DNA from: Desulfatitalea alkaliphila
Lineage (GTDB): Bacteria > Desulfobacterota > Desulfobacteria > Desulfobacterales > Desulfosarcinaceae
NCBI RefSeq assembly: GCF_022968795.1
Contig: NZ_JALJRB010000011.1
Coordinates: 1-64,000 of the forward strand
DNA length: 64,000 bases
Direction: 5' to 3'
Each line of letters begins with the position of its first letter. Position 1 is the first letter of the stretch. Positions 1 through 6,886 of the stretch are shown here, in pieces. The notes beneath the pieces are model-generated. The model made no database searches. It was not told the DNA's origin and worked only from the letters and a program-made list of their open reading frames with translations. The position numbers and the translations under genes were made by a program.

Positions 1-226
1 GCACCCAGCCCCCCGACCCACCCGCCTCCGTGCGAGAACAGACAATTTCACTTTTACGGTGGAAAAATACCCTTTGTGGTCGGCGCGCCATCGGCTGATA
101 GGGGATCCCGCAGGATCACCATCACAATCGATTAATGCAACCTTTCAACTCAAACACTCTCTAACTTCCTAATATCTATAAAATCGATAGAATTCATTAA
201 CTTAAAACTTTAAACTCAAAACTGCC
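1..226. repeat. Long intergenic repeat, copy 1 (left end cut by window)
   Basis: Positions 1-87 match 49282-49368 with only two mismatches (at 56 and 65). The similarity continues more loosely through an ATCACCATCACA stretch, a CCTTTCAACTCAAA stretch and GATAGAATTCATTAA, ending in a heptad array at 201-221. The second copy follows a long inverted repeat at 49121-49308. This copy starts exactly after the equivalent of that hairpin, so the hairpin probably lies just outside the window. No coding potential was seen. The remainder to 303 is the leader of the Memo-like gene. Confidence 0.85.
201..224 (-). repeat. Heptad array (three CTTAAAA-type units)
   Basis: The units CTTAAAA, CTTTAAA and CTCAAAA lie in tandem directly after GATAGAATTCATTAA and end in CTG. 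The same arrangement occurs at 49475-49505 and 49801-49830, and inverted at 28614-28643. Confidence 0.8.
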
Positions 227-303
227 CTCCAGGGCCCACATGCTTGCAATGCGACCCTGCCCATATTAACATAGTGGATAATACCCACAACTAAGGTGCC
301 GCC

Positions 304-1170
304 ATGGAACTACGCAAAGCGGTTTTCGCCGGTAGCTGGTATCCGGCCGAGGCTTCGGCCTGCGAAGCGGAGATCGAGGGGTTTCTGGAGGGTGAAGCGG
401 CCACCGGCCCCTTGCAGGGGCAATGGTGCGCCGGTATCGTTCCGCATGCCGGCTGGTATTACAGCGGCCGCATCGCCTGCCGGGTAATCGCCCGCCTCAA
501 GGGGTCCCGCCCCCCCGACCTGGTGGTGCTTTTCGGCATGCACCTGCCACCGGGGGCCACCAGTAGCATGATGCCTATGGGTGCTTGGGAAACCCCCTTC
601 GGACCACTGCCGGTGGCCGAAGCGCTGGCCCGCGACTTGATGCAACGGTTCGCGTTCCAGGAAGAGACCCCTCGTCGTTACGCGCGGGACAACACCATCG
701 AATTGCAACTGCCCTTCATCAAGTATTTGCTCGATCCGGGCCGCATACTGGCCATCGGCGTGCCGCCCCGGGCCGAGGCCCTGGCCATCGGCCAGGCGGT
801 GGTCGATTGGGCCGCTGATCAAGGTCAACGTCTGGTGGTCATCGGCTCCACCGATCTGACCCACTACGGCCCCGATTACGGCTTTACGCCCCGAGGGACC
901 GGCAGCGCGGCACTGTCATGGGTGCGGGACAAAAACGATCGACGTGCCGTCGATGCCATGCTGCGCCTGGCGCCCGAAGCGGTCATCGAGGAAGGCCTGA
1001 CCCATCAAAACGCCTGCTGCGCCGGGGCGGCCGCCACCGCCATCGCCGCCGCCAAGCGGATGGGCGCCGACCGGGCCGAATTGGTGGCCTATGCCACCAG
1101 CCATGATTTGAGTCCCCGAGACAGCTTCGTCGGCTATGCGGGCATCGTGCTGGGGCGCGGCAACGGGTGA
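304..1170 (+). CDS. amrB: AmmeMemoRadiSam system protein B (Memo-like)
   Basis: This 288-residue protein spans the whole Memo/MEMO1 family length. The family has a fold related to class III non-haem iron dioxygenases and its bacterial function is unresolved. Visible family motifs are the N-terminal AGSWYP, VPHAGWYYSG (His48), STDLTHYGPDYGF and HQNACCAG, which carry the conserved His and Cys residues at the putative metal site. The ATG follows AAGGTG five bases upstream. In many genomes memB sits beside an AMMECR1 gene and a radical SAM gene; neither is present downstream, and the upstream neighbour is outside the window. A strong hairpin terminator follows. Confidence 0.9.
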   Translation: MELRKAVFAGSWYPAEASACEAEIEGFLEGEAATGPLQGQWCAGIVPHAGWYYSGRIACRVIARLKGSRPPDLVVLFGMHLPPGATSSMMPMGAWETPFGPLPVAEALARDLMQRFAFQEETPRRYARDNTIELQLPFIKYLLDPGRILAIGVPPRAEALAIGQAVVDWAADQGQRLVVIGSTDLTHYGPDYGFTPRGTGSAALSWVRDKNDRRAVDAMLRLAPEAVIEEGLTHQNACCAGAAATAIAAAKRMGADRAELVAYATSHDLSPRDSFVGYAGIVLGRGNG

Positions 1171-1192
1171 CCCGCGGACCGTTGAAGCACGC

Positions 1193-1226
1193 GGCCCCTG
1201 CCATCCGTTTCCGGATGGCAGGGGCC
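1193..1226. terminator. Strong hairpin after the Memo-like gene
   Basis: A perfect 15-bp stem (GGCCCCTGCCATCCG and its complement) closes a TTTC loop. No immediate T run follows on the plus strand, though TTTTTC occurs about 20 bases later. It probably ends the Memo-like transcript and, being symmetric, may also act on the convergent YkgJ transcript. Confidence 0.75.
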
Positions 1227-1310
1227 GGGGGTGGGGCGCAGGAATCTTTTTCTAAAGTCGCGTGCTGCCGCGGCCGATAACAGGTCAGAGGCTTCGCGGG
1301 GGAGTCTCTA

Positions 1311-1333
1311 AAGATATATGTCTCATATATCTT
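1311..1333. repeat. AT-rich perfect inverted repeat
   Basis: AAGATATATG, TCT, CATATATCTT: a 10-bp perfect stem in an otherwise GC-rich intergenic region between convergent genes. Flanking CTAAAG and CTTTAG extend it with one bulged base. Its role is unknown; it could be a second terminator or a protein-binding palindrome. Confidence 0.7.
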
Positions 1334-1444
1334 CCTTTAGCCGGCGGGGCGGTCGATCCTTGGCCGTCCCGTCCCCCTACTTGCCGGTCCACGGCATTTT
1401 ACGTCTCCGTGTCGACCGCCCGCCTTTTTCCCGAAGATCCGGAC

Positions 1445-2230
1445 CTATTTTTTGGGTTTGATCTGTTGGGAGCGCATGCCCCAAACGAACACCTTGATCC
1501 ACTCGAAGCCGAATTGGAGCAGTGCGTGGTCGTCGCTTCGCAGTCGGCGCACCAAAGCCCCGGCCACCTTGTAGCGCTTCAAGAAACTGCTCTGGAACAC
1601 GAAATCCCGGAACTGGTCCAGATTGTAGGCCGCCATGAAGGCCATCCGGCCTTTGGCGCCGGAGGGCCCTTCGGCCCCCCAGGGATTCTCGACGAAGCGC
1701 CGGTGCAGCTCGGCCCAGGCCAGGGTCAGGGGGTAGTAGGCCTCGGCGCCCTGGTCGCGCACATAGGCATCCACGGTCCAGACCCGATCTTCGGCGGGTC
1801 CTTGGCAAAAGTCGGGGGGACGGAAAATGTGCATCGGTTCACTGCGACCCGAGGTTGCATCCAGCCGGGCACCCTGCTCCATGGGGAACAGACGACATGT
1901 GTGGGGTCGGTCCCCGTAAACCCGGCATCCTTCGGCGCTCAGAAAAATACAGGGCTGCCCCGCCCCATCGGCCATGCGCAGCAGCACTTCGGGGAAAAAA
2001 TGGCCCGGCCGCAGCACCACGTCCACATATCCATCGATGAATTGGTCGGACGGGATGGCCAAGGCCTGTCGTAGTCGCAGCACGTCGTATGGATAGAGAA
2101 ACAGGTTCAGGTTGTGACAGCAGCGATTGAAGCAGGTAACACCCGGGTGGCAGCGAAAAGAGAAGGTTTCCTCCGGCCCGAACACCCGCCCTTGCAAGGT
2201 CTGCAATGCATCCTCATCCAGATATTTCAT
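1445..2230 (-). CDS. YkgJ family cysteine-cluster protein
   Basis: This 261-residue protein has the putative zinc/iron-chelating cysteine cluster of the YkgJ/Fe-S oxidoreductase-like family. Near the N-terminus it shows FRCHPGVTCFNRCCHNLNLFL; later it shows a Cys/Asp segment with CIFLSAEGCRVYGDRPHTC. The family's biochemical role is not established. The ATG at 2230 was chosen because AAGGGGGATCC lies just upstream; an earlier in-frame ATG at 2263 has no ribosome binding site. A second, shorter YkgJ-type gene ends 11 bases upstream, and a dNTPase gene follows that one upstream, so the three probably form one minus-strand operon. Confidence 0.85.
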   Translation of the reverse strand: MKYLDEDALQTLQGRVFGPEETFSFRCHPGVTCFNRCCHNLNLFLYPYDVLRLRQALAIPSDQFIDGYVDVVLRPGHFFPEVLLRMADGAGQPCIFLSAEGCRVYGDRPHTCRLFPMEQGARLDATSGRSEPMHIFRPPDFCQGPAEDRVWTVDAYVRDQGAEAYYPLTLAWAELHRRFVENPWGAEGPSGAKGRMAFMAAYNLDQFRDFVFQSSFLKRYKVAGALVRRLRSDDHALLQFGFEWIKVFVWGMRSQQIKPKK

Positions 2231-2240
2231 GGATCCCCCT

Positions 2241-2816
2241 TCACAACAGCCCCCCATTTGCAACGGCCAGAATCATCTGCGCAACGGTCATCCGGATGCG
2301 GCCCCCGTACCCCGTCCGCCCACGCAAGGCCCGTTCCAAGCGGGCCATTTCCACGTAAAGGGGTGTCCGATCCAGCAGGGGTTGTACCCCTTTACCGCAT
2401 TGGCGATAGAAATCGTCACACCCTTGCCCGATCTGCTGTTTCCCATCGGGGCGTCGCAGGCGGTGGGGGATGCCGTGCAGGCGGCAGATCATGGGCCGCT
2501 GGGCGTAGAGCAAGCAGCGATCCGCCGCGTTGAGGGGGCACATCACCCCGGCGGGGGCCGCGGGGTCGGGTATCGCTTCGGCCCGTTGTCGGATCGTCGC
2601 CCGTTCCGCTGCGGGCAAGGCTTCCAGCCCGGCCTTTAAATAAAGGTATTCCGCCAGGGTGTAATGAAAAAAAAGGGACCGGCAGCAGTTTTGCGCACAG
2701 CCGCGGCACGCGAAGCCCGCCTGCCTGGCGGCTTGCCCGTAGGCCGCATCCATGCGGACGAACAATTGTGCCAGTTCGGCCGCCAAGGGCGACGGCAGGG
2801 ACAGGGCGTGGGGCAT
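2241..2816 (-). CDS. YkgJ family cysteine-cluster protein (short paralogue)
   Basis: This 191-residue protein carries cysteines in CRGCAQNCCRS (about residues 38-48), then CPLNAADRCLLYAQRPMIC and a late CDDFYRQC. That pattern is typical of the zinc/iron-chelating YkgJ family. The function is unknown. It lies between dgt and the longer YkgJ gene with gaps of about 10 bases on each side, which implies co-transcription. The two YkgJ proteins differ in length and in spacing of the second cysteine block, so they are not recent duplicates. Confidence 0.85.
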   Translation of the reverse strand: MPHALSLPSPLAAELAQLFVRMDAAYGQAARQAGFACRGCAQNCCRSLFFHYTLAEYLYLKAGLEALPAAERATIRQRAEAIPDPAAPAGVMCPLNAADRCLLYAQRPMICRLHGIPHRLRRPDGKQQIGQGCDDFYRQCGKGVQPLLDRTPLYVEMARLERALRGRTGYGGRIRMTVAQMILAVANGGLL

Positions 2817-2825
2817 GAGCGTTTC

Positions 2826-3881
2826 CTATCGCATCTGGGTCGGGAAGAAGGTGCGCGCATAGAGGGAGAGCGCGTAGCGATCGGTCATGCAGGCCAACAG
2901 ATCGCACACCATCCGTTCCCGGGAACAGTGATTGCTGTCCAGGGCCGGCAGCCCCATTTTGGCCAACTCCTCGGAAAGCAACGGTTCATCCTGCAACAAA
3001 AAGGCGTAGAGTTCGGACATGATTTTCTTGGCCTTGATGAACTCGTTGTGCACAGTGGGTGAGCGGTAGACCCTTTCGTAAAGAAATTGGCGCAGTTCGG
3101 TCATTGCGGAGTAGACCCGCTCACCCATATCCAAAACCAACCGGCCCTCCCGCGGTTTGCTGGTGGCGATCAGATCGGTCATCATGGTGATGAGCCGTTC
3201 TTGATGCGTCGGCCCCAGCACCCGCACGCAGGTCGGCGGAATGTCGGTTGCGTCGATCACGCCGCTGCGAATCGCATCGTCCAGGTCGTGATTCAAATAG
3301 GCCATGATGTCGGCCACCCGCACCACCCGGCCCTCCATGGTCAGCGGCAGTTCGTCGGGGTCGTCGGGCATGATCTTGCCGTACCCCTTGGAGTGCTTGA
3401 CGATGCCGTCGCGCACCTCGAAGGTGAGATTCAACCCCCGGCCGCCGTTTTCAAGGACCTGGACCACCCGCACGCCCTGGGCCTGATGGGAAAACGATTC
3501 GGAAAAGATCTCCTTGAGCACCAGTTCGCCGCCGTGGCCGAAGGGGGTGTGGCCCAGATCGTGGCCCAAGGCGATGGCTTCGGCCAAATCCTCGTTCAGA
3601 AACATGGCCCGCGCGATGGTGCGGGCGATCTGGGCCACTTCCAACGTGTGGGTCAGGCGGGTGCGGTATTCGTCCCCCGAGGGATTGAGAAACACCTGGG
3701 TCTTGAGCTTGAGGCGTCGAAAGGCGTTACTGAAAAGGATGCGATCCTTGTCCACCTGGAATGCGGTGCGGATGGGGCACGCCGGTTCTGGAACGACACG
3801 CCCGCGGGTGTGGGCGCTCAAACAGCCGTGGGGCGACATGAAGTTGGCTTCACGCCGCTCGAACTCTTCTCGCAGTGTCAT
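2826..3881 (-). CDS. dgt: dGTPase-like deoxynucleotide triphosphohydrolase
   Basis: This 351-residue HD-domain protein is predicted to cleave dNTPs to deoxynucleoside and triphosphate in the cytoplasm. The metal-site motifs are RLTHTLEVAQIAR (His78), ALGHDLGHTPFGHGG (His107-Asp108) and ADIMAYLNHDLDD (the distal Asp). The length fits the short dGTPase family rather than the 505-residue E. coli Dgt, so the substrate may be broader than dGTP. The start ATG has only a T-rich stretch upstream and no clear Shine-Dalgarno; an internal ATG at residue 15 is an alternative. It is the first gene of the dgt-ykgJ-ykgJ minus-strand group. Confidence 0.88.
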   Translation of the reverse strand: MTLREEFERREANFMSPHGCLSAHTRGRVVPEPACPIRTAFQVDKDRILFSNAFRRLKLKTQVFLNPSGDEYRTRLTHTLEVAQIARTIARAMFLNEDLAEAIALGHDLGHTPFGHGGELVLKEIFSESFSHQAQGVRVVQVLENGGRGLNLTFEVRDGIVKHSKGYGKIMPDDPDELPLTMEGRVVRVADIMAYLNHDLDDAIRSGVIDATDIPPTCVRVLGPTHQERLITMMTDLIATSKPREGRLVLDMGERVYSAMTELRQFLYERVYRSPTVHNEFIKAKKIMSELYAFLLQDEPLLSEELAKMGLPALDSNHCSRERMVCDLLACMTDRYALSLYARTFFPTQMR

Positions 3882-3958
3882 GCTTAAAAAAAAGTTTCCA
3901 GGGTTACAGGTTCAGTGTTAAGTTGGACCCCGCGTCACCGGCTTGCCCAACGGTTGCG

Positions 3959-4003
3959 CCCCGCGTTCCATGAAGGCCCCCCGCGGGCAGCCGGAACGCG
4001 GGG
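3959..4003. repeat. GC-rich inverted repeat in a divergent intergenic region
   Basis: CCCCGCGTTCC at 3959-3969 is matched by its exact complement at 3993-4003, with a 23-base loop containing a second CCCCGCGGG-type element. It sits between the divergent dgt and HsdR-N-like genes, so it may be a leader hairpin for the plus-strand gene. A degenerate heptad (TGTTAAG) lies at 3915-3921. Confidence 0.6.
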
Positions 4004-4078
4004 ATCGGCTACCGATGGGCCAAGAGCCGCACGGTATCCCATTATGTAAATGCAGGCAACTTGAATTTCCTTGATGCG

Positions 4079-4648
4079 ATGAACGATCATCATCTCATAA
4101 TGGGTCAAATGGCGGATTTTCTCTCCGGACAGATGCTGGACGACACCCACGACGAACGTTACCGTCAGAAAATCGCCCGGCTGCTGGTGACGGAGAAGGG
4201 ATACCCCAAATCGGAAATCCGTGCCGGCCGAACCATCCGCATCGAGGTGGAAGGACGTACGGCGCAGTTGCCGCTGACCTTCACCGTGGTCCGGGAAACA
4301 CACACCGTCATGTTGATTCATTACGGCCCGGGCTCCCTGACCACCCGCCACCGGCCGGCCCTGGCACTGGGCCGCCTGGTGGCGCCTCATCAGGTGCCGC
4401 GGGTAGTGGTGACCAACGGCGAAACGGCCGACATCCTGGCGGGCGACACCGGTCGCCTGCTGGGTCAAGGACTGGGGCAAATCCCCTCGCGCCGACAACT
4501 GCAACGAGCGTTGGCGAACTGGCAGTGGCGACCCGTGCCGGCGGCCCGTGCCGCCATGGCCGCCCGCATCGTCATGGCCTATGAAGTGGACGACCGTTGC
4601 CCCTGCGACACCGATGTCTGCGTGTGGCCCGCGGCACCGAAGCAATAG
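4079..4648 (+). CDS. Orphan HsdR N-terminal-like (PD-(D/E)xK fold) protein
   Basis: This protein of about 189 residues resembles the isolated type I restriction enzyme R-subunit N-terminal domain: NDHHLIMGQMADFLSG, then HDERYRQKIARLLVTEKGY, then a strand-rich core. No helicase, HsdM or HsdS gene is nearby. The place where active relatives carry a (D/E)xK motif reads VMLIHYGPG, so the nuclease site looks lost. The C-terminus has a CPCDTDVC cysteine cluster. The ATG at 4079 was preferred by comparison with family starts; an upstream TTG at 4061 is in frame. It is followed at 86 bases by the deaminase gene. Role unknown. Confidence 0.7.
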   Translation: MNDHHLIMGQMADFLSGQMLDDTHDERYRQKIARLLVTEKGYPKSEIRAGRTIRIEVEGRTAQLPLTFTVVRETHTVMLIHYGPGSLTTRHRPALALGRLVAPHQVPRVVVTNGETADILAGDTGRLLGQGLGQIPSRRQLQRALANWQWRPVPAARAAMAARIVMAYEVDDRCPCDTDVCVWPAAPKQ

Positions 4649-4734
4649 CGCCCCACCGCAGGCGATGGCCGGGGGTACCGTGTAAGGCTGCCGGATGCCG
4701 GGTCCGGACCGACATGCAACAGGAGAAGCGCTCG

Positions 4735-5244
4735 ATGGAACATGCCCGTTTCATGGACCGGGCCTTGGCGTTGGCCCGCAAAGCCCTGGCGGCGGATGAT
4801 TTTCCCGTGGGATGCGTGGTGGTGCTAGACGGCGAGATCATCGCCGAAGGCACGCGCATCAACTCCCACGGTGCAACACCCAGCGAACTGGATCACGCGG
4901 AAATGATCGCCCTGCGACGGCTCGAAGCCCTCGGCGATGGCCTCGATCACCGCCGGCTGACGCTCTATGCGACCCTGGAGCCTTGCCTGATGTGTTACGG
5001 TGCGATTCTGATCGGCGGCATCGGTACCGTGGTGTATGCCTATGAAGACGTCATGGGCGGCGGCACGGCCTGCGACCGCGCCCAACTGCCGCCTCTCTAT
5101 CGGGACAACGACATCCGGCTGGTGCCCGGCGTGCGGCGGGCCGAAAGCCTGTCCCTGTTCCAGGCCTTTTTCAGGCACCCCCACAACCGGTACTGGTGCG
5201 ACAGCCTTTTGGCGCACTACACACTGGCCCAATCCCCGCGCTGA
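4735..5244 (+). CDS. Nucleoside deaminase (TadA/cytidine-deaminase-like zinc enzyme)
   Basis: This 169-residue zinc deaminase has HAEMIALRRLE (zinc His and catalytic Glu) and TLEPCLMCYGAI (two zinc Cys). The overall plan matches tRNA-specific adenosine deaminase TadA, which makes inosine-34 in tRNA-Arg, but the second motif is PCLMCYGAI rather than the classical PCPMCAGA. A base or nucleoside deaminase role is therefore possible. The ATG at 4735 was chosen because AGGAGA lies eight bases upstream; an in-frame ATG at 4714 lacks this. It is followed by the infC leader. Confidence 0.82.
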   Translation: MEHARFMDRALALARKALAADDFPVGCVVVLDGEIIAEGTRINSHGATPSELDHAEMIALRRLEALGDGLDHRRLTLYATLEPCLMCYGAILIGGIGTVVYAYEDVMGGGTACDRAQLPPLYRDNDIRLVPGVRRAESLSLFQAFFRHPHNRYWCDSLLAHYTLAQSPR

Positions 5245-5421
5245 GCTCCCCATGCCGCCCTGCGCAGGGGGACGGCGGGCAACTGGAGAATCGCCGCCCT
5301 TTATATTTTTTGCTTGCAATTTAAGGGGCGTTTCTATATTGAAGAAAGATTTTGAAGGGTTGGTTGATTAAATAACGACTGATTTCAGGTGGCTGGCTCG
5401 ACGTTCCCGGCGACCGCAGTC

Positions 5422-5460
5422 GCAAGACACAACAGCAAGACACAACAGCAAGACACAACA
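5422..5460 (+). repeat. Three perfect 13-bp tandem repeats in the infC leader
   Basis: The unit GCAAGACACAACA occurs three times without mismatch and ends nine bases before the AGGAGG of infC. An A/C-rich unit should stay unstructured in RNA, which would keep the ribosome-binding region open. It could also be a site for length variation by slippage. Confidence 0.9.
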
Positions 5461-5481
5461 ATCAGATCAGGAGGTGTCGGC

Positions 5482-6018
5482 ATAGCTCATTTCAAACCCG
5501 CAAAAGACGATCAAGCGGCACGCGTGCGCATGAACCAGGCGATTCGTGTCAAAGAGGTCCGCGTTATCGATCCGGACGGCAACCAGCTGGGTATTTTGCC
5601 GATCCGGGATGCCCTTGCCGCGGCGGCCGAATTCGGTTTGGATTTGGTGGAAGTATCGCCCACCGCCAATCCGCCGGTGTGCAAAATCATGGATCATGGT
5701 CGCTTCAAATACGAGCAGACCAAGAAGCAGCAAGAGGCCAAGAAAAAGCAGACCACTTTCCAGGTGAAAGAGATCAAGGTGCGGCCCAAAACAGGCGACC
5801 ACGATCTGCAGACCAAGCTGGGTCACATGCGCAAATTCCTGGAACGCAAGGACAAGGTCAAGGTGACGGTCATGTTTCGGGGCCGGGAAATCGCCCTATC
5901 GGATCGGGGCCGGGACCTGTTGCAAGTGATCGCCAAGGAGATGGAGGAATTTGCGGTGGTCGAGCAGATGCCTAAGTTTGAAGGGCGAACCATGATTATG
6001 GTCCTCGCTCCGAAATAA
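5482..6018 (+). CDS. infC: Translation initiation factor IF-3 (ATA start)
   Basis: This protein of about 178 residues shows the IF-3 N-domain (NQAIRVKEVRVIDPDGNQLG), the lysine-rich linker (KYEQTKKQQEAKKKQ) and the C-domain (KEIKVRPKTGDHDLQTKLGH). It binds the 30S subunit and monitors start-codon choice. The best start is the ATA at 5482, with AGGAGGT at 5469-5475 six bases upstream; starting there gives the normal family length. Upstream in-frame ATG or GTG codons would add an odd low-complexity extension. Non-canonical infC starts are known to allow IF-3 autoregulation. It is followed by rpmI-rplT, the classical order; thrS is not upstream. Confidence 0.93.
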   Translation: MAHFKPAKDDQAARVRMNQAIRVKEVRVIDPDGNQLGILPIRDALAAAAEFGLDLVEVSPTANPPVCKIMDHGRFKYEQTKKQQEAKKKQTTFQVKEIKVRPKTGDHDLQTKLGHMRKFLERKDKVKVTVMFRGREIALSDRGRDLLQVIAKEMEEFAVVEQMPKFEGRTMIMVLAPK

Positions 6019-6223
6019 CAGGAAGAATCGGGGCGCCGTCGCCGGGACGGCCGGATGCACCAGTGACAGCGCCTACCGAAACCGGTTGCAGAGACCCTTT
6101 TGGCGTGAGCCGGTGTGGTTATCAGCGCTCGCGCCATCCGTATTTATAAAGTGCCCGGTCCGGCGGCCACCGTATTGGCACCGGGATCCGTTTTGGCGCT
6201 GAATGCCAACAGGAGACAGTGAA
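6019..6223 (+). promoter_or_regulatory. Long infC-rpmI spacer, possible L20 leader
   Basis: The 205-base gap between infC and rpmI has no open frame of note. In several bacteria this region or the infC leader folds into a structure bound by ribosomal protein L20. Several short GC-rich complementary stretches are present, but no published L20 leader consensus could be confirmed by eye. It contains AGGAGA just before rpmI. Confidence 0.35.
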
Positions 6224-6421
6224 ATGCCCAAAATCAAAACCAATCGCTCGGCCGCCAAGCGGTTTCGCAAAACCGGCAGCGGGAAATTTGTATTTTCCAA
6301 ATCCCACCACAGCCACATTTTGACCAAAAAGAGTACCAAGCGCAAACGGACTTTGCGGCAGGCCCAATTGATTAAAGCCAGCGACATGCGAGAAGTGCGG
6401 CGCTTGCTGCCCAACGGATAA
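6224..6421 (+). CDS. rpmI: 50S ribosomal protein L35
   Basis: A 65-residue, very basic protein starting [13 protein letters not shown], the classical L35 N-terminus. Internal [17 protein letters not shown] is also typical. The ATG at 6224 has AGGAGA about eight bases upstream; a preceding in-frame ATG at 6203 would add seven residues not found in the family. rplT begins 11 bases downstream. Confidence 0.97.
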   Translation: MPKIKTNRSAAKRFRKTGSGKFVFSKSHHSHILTKKSTKRKRTLRQAQLIKASDMREVRRLLPNG

Positions 6422-6432
6422 AGGAGACTACC

Positions 6433-6783
6433 ATGCGTATCAAAAGAGGATACAAAGCCCGTCGGCGCCGCAACAAGGTGCTGAAACTGGCCAAAGGGTT
6501 CCGGGGCGGCCGGGGCAATCTGTTTCGCCAAGCCGCCGACTCCGTGGATCGCGCCCTGAACTACGCCTACCGTGACCGCCGTCAGCGCAAGCGGGACTTC
6601 CGGCGTTTATGGATCGCGCGCATCAATGCCGCCGCCCGCATGAACGACATTTCCTACAGCAAGTTCATGAGCGGTTTGCGTAAGGCCAGCGTGACCTTGG
6701 ACCGCAAAGTGTTGGCTGAATTGGCACTGTCCGATCCCACCGGGTTTTCCAAAGTCGCCGCGCTGGCCGCCCAGCAAAAATAG
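6433..6783 (+). CDS. rplT: 50S ribosomal protein L20
   Basis: This 116-residue protein starts [21 protein letters not shown] and is typical of L20, which is needed for early 50S assembly and often represses its own operon. The ribosome site AAGGAGA precedes the ATG. It is followed at 103 bases by pheS, with a hairpin in the gap. Confidence 0.97.
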   Translation: MRIKRGYKARRRRNKVLKLAKGFRGGRGNLFRQAADSVDRALNYAYRDRRQRKRDFRRLWIARINAAARMNDISYSKFMSGLRKASVTLDRKVLAELALSDPTGFSKVAALAAQQK

Positions 6784-6818
6784 GCCCCTTCCCTTCGGGG
6801 AACGTCCGCACCAGCCAC

Positions 6819-6853
6819 GATGCGGCCATCTTGAGGCATGATGGCCGCGCATC
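6819..6853 (+). promoter_or_regulatory. Leader hairpin before pheS
   Basis: GATGCGGCCATC at 6819-6830 pairs with GATGGCCGCGCATC at 6840-6853 (one two-base bulge) around a nine-base loop. It lies 33 bases before the pheS start in the rplT-pheS gap. It could be an attenuator, an RNA processing site or a translational control element. No phenylalanine-rich leader peptide is present beside it. Confidence 0.55.
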
Positions 6854-6886
6854 ATCATACCCTCAATCATTGGAACCGGAACGACA

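Noticed and set aside
5422-5460. CRISPR-like array
   Set aside because: The repeats are contiguous, 13 bases long and have no spacers; no cas gene is in the window.
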